Positions 60,993-64,000 of a DNA stretch of 64,000 bases are shown here, in pieces (position 1 is the stretch's first letter; each line of letters opens with the position of its first letter). The notes beneath the pieces were generated by a model. That model saw only the letters and a list, made by a program, of their open reading frames with translations. It did no database searches and was not told the DNA's origin. Made by a program: the position numbers and the translations under genes. Source of the stretch: VBCG01 sp044226535 (lineage in GTDB: Bacteria; Pseudomonadota; Gammaproteobacteria; Burkholderiales; Casimicrobiaceae); assembly GCA_044226535.1 (NCBI GenBank), contig JBGAGT010000011.1, positions 1 through 64,000 on the forward strand, in the 5' to 3' direction.

Positions 60993-62564
60993 TCAGTGGC
61001 GGAAGTGCCGCACGCCGGTGAAGACCATGGCGATGTCGCGCTCGTCGGCGGCGGCGATCACCTCGTCGTCGCGCACGCTGCCGCCCGGCTGGATGACCGC
61101 GACCGCACCGTTCTCGGCGACCACGTCGAGGCCGTCGCGGAAGGGGAAGAAGGCGTCGGAGGCGACCACCGAGTTGCCGAGGTCGAGCATCGAGCTCGCC
61201 GCCTTGGCGGCCGCAACGCGCGTCGAGTCGACGCGGCTCATCTGGCCGGCGCCGATGCCCAGCGTCGCGCCGTCGCGGCAGTAGACGATGGCGTTGGACT
61301 TGACGAACTTCGCCACGCGCCACGCGAACAGGAGGTCGGTCATCTGGTGCGGTGTGGGCGAGCGCTTCGTCACCACGCGGAAGGCGGCGCGGTCGAGGTT
61401 GAGGTGGTCGGCGGTCTGCACCAGCAGGCCCCCACCGACGCGCTTGAAGTCGAGGGGCGGCTCCCCGCCCTTGCCCGGCAGCGGGATCTCGAGCACGCGC
61501 ACGTTCTTCTTCTGCGCGATCACCGCCAGCGCGTCGGGCGTGTACGAGGGCGCGATCAGCACCTCGAGGAACTGCACGGCGATGGCCTCGACGGTCGCCG
61601 CGTCGACCGGCGCGTTGAAGGCGATGATGCCGCCGAAGGCGCTGGTGGGATCGGTGGCGAAGGCGCGCGTGTAGGCCTCGAGGGGGCTGTCCGCCAGCGC
61701 GACGCCGCAGGGATTGGCGTGCTTGACGATCACGCAGGCGGTGACGTCGAAGGTCTTGACGCATTCCCAGGCCGCGTCGGCGTCGGCGATGTTGTTGTAG
61801 GAGAGCTCCTTGCCCTGAAGCTGCCGCGCCATGGCGATCGAGCCCGGCGCCGCGTCGTGGTCGCGATAGAAGGCCGCGAGCTGGTGGGGGTTCTCGCCGT
61901 AGCGCAGCGCCTGGATGCGCTCGCCGGCATAGCGGAAGGACTGCGGGAAGGGATCGGGCGCCCCGCCGTCGAGGCTGCGCGCGGAAAGCCAGTTGGAGAT
62001 CGCGCCGTCGTAGGCCGAGGTATGCGCGAAGGCCTTTTGCGCGAGGCGGAAGCGCGCCGCGTCGGAAAGCGCGCCGTCCCTGGCGATGGCGGCGGCGATG
62101 TCCCCGTAGTCGTCGGGATCGACGACGATCGCGACGTCGCGCCAGTTCTTGGCCGCCGATCGCACCATCGCAGGGCCGCCGATGTCGATGTTCTCGATCG
62201 CGTCCTCGAGCGTGCAGCCCTCCTTCGCCACCGTCTCGCGGAACGGATAGAGGTTCACGACGACGAGGTCGATGGTCGGGATCGCGTGCGCCTCGAGCAT
62301 CTGCATGTGCCCGGGGAGGTCGCGGCGCGCGAGGATGCCGCCGTGCACCTTGGGATGCAGCGTCTTGACGCGGCCGTCGAGCATCTCGGGGAAGCCCGTG
62401 TAGCTGCCGACGTCGGTGACCGGAAGCCCCGCCTCGGCCAGCGCGCGCGCCGTGCCCCCGGTCGACAGGAGGTCGACGCCCCCGGCGGCGAGCGCGCGGG
62501 CGAAGGCCACGAGCTCGCGCTTGTCGGACACCGAGAGCAGCGCCCGGCGGATGCGCGCCCCCAT
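60993..62564 (-). CDS. purH: Bifunctional AICAR transformylase/IMP cyclohydrolase
   Basis: Final two steps of IMP synthesis. 523 residues: an N-terminal MGS-like domain (ALLSVSDKRELVAFAR, LLSTGGTARAL, DGRVKTLHPKVHGGIL) and a C-terminal AICAR transformylase domain (LRYGENPHQLAAFY, VIVKHANPCGVAL, DAFFPFRDGLD, IQPGGSVRDDEVIAAAD). It starts 2 bp after fis, giving dusB-fis-purH. Confidence 0.97.
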   Translation of the reverse strand: MGARIRRALLSVSDKRELVAFARALAAGGVDLLSTGGTARALAEAGLPVTDVGSYTGFPEMLDGRVKTLHPKVHGGILARRDLPGHMQMLEAHAIPTIDLVVVNLYPFRETVAKEGCTLEDAIENIDIGGPAMVRSAAKNWRDVAIVVDPDDYGDIAAAIARDGALSDAARFRLAQKAFAHTSAYDGAISNWLSARSLDGGAPDPFPQSFRYAGERIQALRYGENPHQLAAFYRDHDAAPGSIAMARQLQGKELSYNNIADADAAWECVKTFDVTACVIVKHANPCGVALADSPLEAYTRAFATDPTSAFGGIIAFNAPVDAATVEAIAVQFLEVLIAPSYTPDALAVIAQKKNVRVLEIPLPGKGGEPPLDFKRVGGGLLVQTADHLNLDRAAFRVVTKRSPTPHQMTDLLFAWRVAKFVKSNAIVYCRDGATLGIGAGQMSRVDSTRVAAAKAASSMLDLGNSVVASDAFFPFRDGLDVVAENGAVAVIQPGGSVRDDEVIAAADERDIAMVFTGVRHFRH

Positions 62565-62566
62565 GC

Positions 62567-62821
62567 TCAGGCGATCTTGTGGCGCACGAGCTTGGCGCGC
62601 AGCGTGTTGCGGTTCATGCCGAGCATCACCGCGGCCTCGGTCTGGTTGCCCTTGGCGCGCGCCATCACCGACTCGAGCAGCGTGCGCTCGACGTGCCCGA
62701 CGACCATGTCGTAGAGGCCGGTGGCGGGCTCGCCATCGAGCTTGCGGAAGTACTCGTCGAGCGAATGCTCGATGGCGCGCCCGATCTCGTTGCGTCCGTT
62801 GAGGGCGACGCGGCGCTTCAC
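62567..62821 (-). CDS. fis: Fis family nucleoid-associated regulator
   Basis: 84 residues from a GTG overlapping the dusB stop (GTGA). The C-terminal helix-turn-helix GNQTEAAVMLGMNRNTLRAK is the Fis/NtrC-type DNA-binding motif; the centre (SLDEYFRKLDGEP) matches Fis dimer helices. The N-terminus is shorter than E. coli Fis, as usual in betaproteobacteria. The dusB-fis pair is strongly conserved. Confidence 0.94.
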   Translation of the reverse strand: MKRRVALNGRNEIGRAIEHSLDEYFRKLDGEPATGLYDMVVGHVERTLLESVMARAKGNQTEAAVMLGMNRNTLRAKLVRHKIA

Positions 62822-63849
62822 GCGGCGAGCTCCAGCGCGGCGCCGGGCAGGGTTGCCGGCACCGGTGCGAAGAACTCGCCCTGGGTCGCCAGGAAATCGA
62901 AGTAGCGCGCGACCACGCCGAGCTGCTCGCGCGCCGTCTCGGTGGCGTTCATGCGCGCGCGGAAGGCTTCGCCGCCGGCGAGGCCCTGGGTGTACCAGCC
63001 GAGGTGCTTGCGCGCCGTGCGCACGCCCTGCCACTCGCCGTGGAAAGCGTGGTGGTCGTCGAGGTGGGCGAGGATCAGCGCACGCGCCTCCGCCACCGTG
63101 GGCGGCGGCAGGTCCTCGCCGGTGGCGAGGAAATGCGCGACCTCGCGGAAGATCCACGGCCGGCCCTGCGCGGCGCGCCCAATCATGACGGCGTCGGCAC
63201 CGGTGGCGGCGAGCACCTCGCGCGCCTCGCGCGGCGTGGCGACGTCGCCGTTGGCGATCACCGGGATCGACACGCTCGCCTTGACGGCGGCGATGGTCGC
63301 GTACTCGGCGCGGCCGTTGAAGAGGTCGGCGCGGGTACGGCCGTGAACGGTCAGCGCCGCGACGCCCGCGCGCTCGGCGATCGCCGCGATGGCGAGCGCG
63401 TTGCGCCGCGCGGGGCTCGGCCCCGTGCGGATCTTGAGCGTGACGGGCACGTCGACCGCCGCGACCACCGCGTCGAGGATGCGCGCGACCAGCGGCTCGT
63501 CGGCGAGCAGCGCCGAGCCGGCCGCGGCGTTGCAGACCTTCTTGGCCGGGCAGCCCATGTTGATGTCGATGATGGCGGCGCCCTGCGCGACGTTGTAGCG
63601 CGCGGCATCGGCCATGGCGAGCGGGTCGGAGCCGGCGATCTGCACGGCGACCGGCGCCGGCTCGCCGGCGTGGTCGATGCGCAGGCGCGACTTGGCGGTG
63701 TCGCGCAGCCGCGGGTTGGCCGAGACCATCTCCGACACCGCGTAGCCCGCGCCGAGCGCGCGACACAGCTGCCGGAAGGGCCGGTCGGTGACGCCCGCCA
63801 TCGGCGCGACGGCGAGATTGTTCGGGAGGATGTGTGGACCGATGCGCAC
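62818..63849 (-). CDS. dusB: tRNA-dihydrouridine synthase B
   Basis: FMN enzyme that reduces uridines in the tRNA D-loop. 343 residues: LAVAPMAGVTDRPFRQLCR, VQIAGSDPLAMADAA, DINMGCPAKKV with the catalytic Cys, TLKIRTGP, TVHGRTRADLF and IPVIANGDVATP. The upstream gene also reads leftward; its 3' end carries a candidate promoter for dusB. Confidence 0.96.
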   Translation of the reverse strand: MRIGPHILPNNLAVAPMAGVTDRPFRQLCRALGAGYAVSEMVSANPRLRDTAKSRLRIDHAGEPAPVAVQIAGSDPLAMADAARYNVAQGAAIIDINMGCPAKKVCNAAAGSALLADEPLVARILDAVVAAVDVPVTLKIRTGPSPARRNALAIAAIAERAGVAALTVHGRTRADLFNGRAEYATIAAVKASVSIPVIANGDVATPREAREVLAATGADAVMIGRAAQGRPWIFREVAHFLATGEDLPPPTVAEARALILAHLDDHHAFHGEWQGVRTARKHLGWYTQGLAGGEAFRARMNATETAREQLGVVARYFDFLATQGEFFAPVPATLPGAALELAA

Positions 63850-63891
63850 CTGGAAGGCCCCGGCGGCACGCCGAACCGCGAGAGAAGGCGA

Positions 63892-63920
63892 ATTATACCG
63901 GCAGCTCAGCGGAATCCGAA
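63892..63920 (-). promoter_or_regulatory. Possible promoter of dusB-fis-purH
   Basis: Minus strand: TTCGGA (63920-63915), 17-bp spacer, perfect TATAAT (63897-63892), about 43 bp before dusB. The -35 lies within the last codons of the upstream gene. Confidence 0.5.
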
Positions 63921-64000
63921 CAGCATGCCGCGCGTGAATGCGCGCTTGACGGCCGGCAGTGAATCCAGCGCCGCCAGCCCCGCGCCGCGCGGCCAGGCCA
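63906..64000 (-). CDS. C-terminal fragment, probable UbiH/VisC-type FAD monooxygenase
   Basis: Only the last 31 codons lie inside the window, ending GLAALDSLPAVKRAFTRGM then LFGFR and TGA at 63908-63906. The pattern (LALDxLPxxKRxxxRxxxG) is the typical end of ubiquinone-biosynthesis hydroxylases of the UbiH/COQ6 family, which often precede dusB in betaproteobacteria. The fragment is short, so the call rests on this tail and on gene order. Confidence 0.5.
   Translation of the reverse strand, partial: AWPRGAGLAALDSLPAVKRAFTRGMLFGFR

Overview
The window is about 70% GC and almost fully coding. Gene order and gene families point to a betaproteobacterial chromosome (Burkholderiales or Nitrosomonadales-like): dusB-fis-purH, pilMNOPQ next to aroK-aroB with divergent mrcA, a KdoO-type Kdo hydroxylase, a BPSS1780-type membrane protein, and waaC-waaA followed by tolC-rhodanese-pcm. 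No rRNA, tRNA, phage, insertion sequence or CRISPR array was seen. Genus cannot be fixed from the sequence alone.

Layout. 1-10.5 kb (minus strand): 3'-truncated priA, a 413-bp gap with DnaA-box-like sites, hemE, kdoO and gltD/gltB (glutamate synthase). 10.6-12.5 kb: an 18-bp minisatellite, an inverted REP pair and a secreted lipoprotein. 12.6-20.1 kb (minus): aroK-aroB and pilMNOPQ (type IV pilus assembly and secretin), separated by a 650-bp palindromic repeat island. 20.2-23.2 kb (plus): mrcA and a small conserved protein, then a second repeat island. 23.8-27.3 kb: hemB, engB, a dihaem cytochrome c4 and a MOSC protein. 27.3-31.5 kb: two tandem secreted trypsin-like peptidases with DUF5648-like C-termini that are almost identical over 438 bp. 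31.6-42.7 kb: surface polysaccharide and LPS core region with rmlBACD, glycosyltransferases, a UDP-glucuronate epimerase-like gene, waaC and waaA. 43-49.8 kb: tolC, rhodanese, pcm, and an RND pump with its adaptor. 50.2-56.9 kb: a branched-chain amino acid-type ABC transporter (livJ, livHMGF) split by two small exported proteins, plus a membrane protein. 56.9-64 kb (minus): dusB-fis-purH-pagP-purD-hemF-nudix-acyP, with the tail of a probable ubiquinone hydroxylase gene at the edge.

Themes. Envelope biogenesis dominates: KdoO, WaaA, WaaC, a WaaE-like transferase and PagP build or modify lipid A and the inner core; the rml and epimerase genes supply sugar nucleotides; TolC, RND, Pil and PBP1A act in the envelope. 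Haem synthesis is represented three times (hemE, hemB, hemF).

Most unusual feature. Five copies of a palindromic element of about 95-120 bp occur in three intergenic islands at about 14.3, 23.4 and 42.8 kb. The loop is conserved between copies while the stem sequences differ with compensatory changes on both arms. Each island is bracketed by inverted REP sequences, and two islands carry the element as a converging pair. Elsewhere REP sequences abut short tandem repeats, and one such array has been read into the C-terminus of kdoO.
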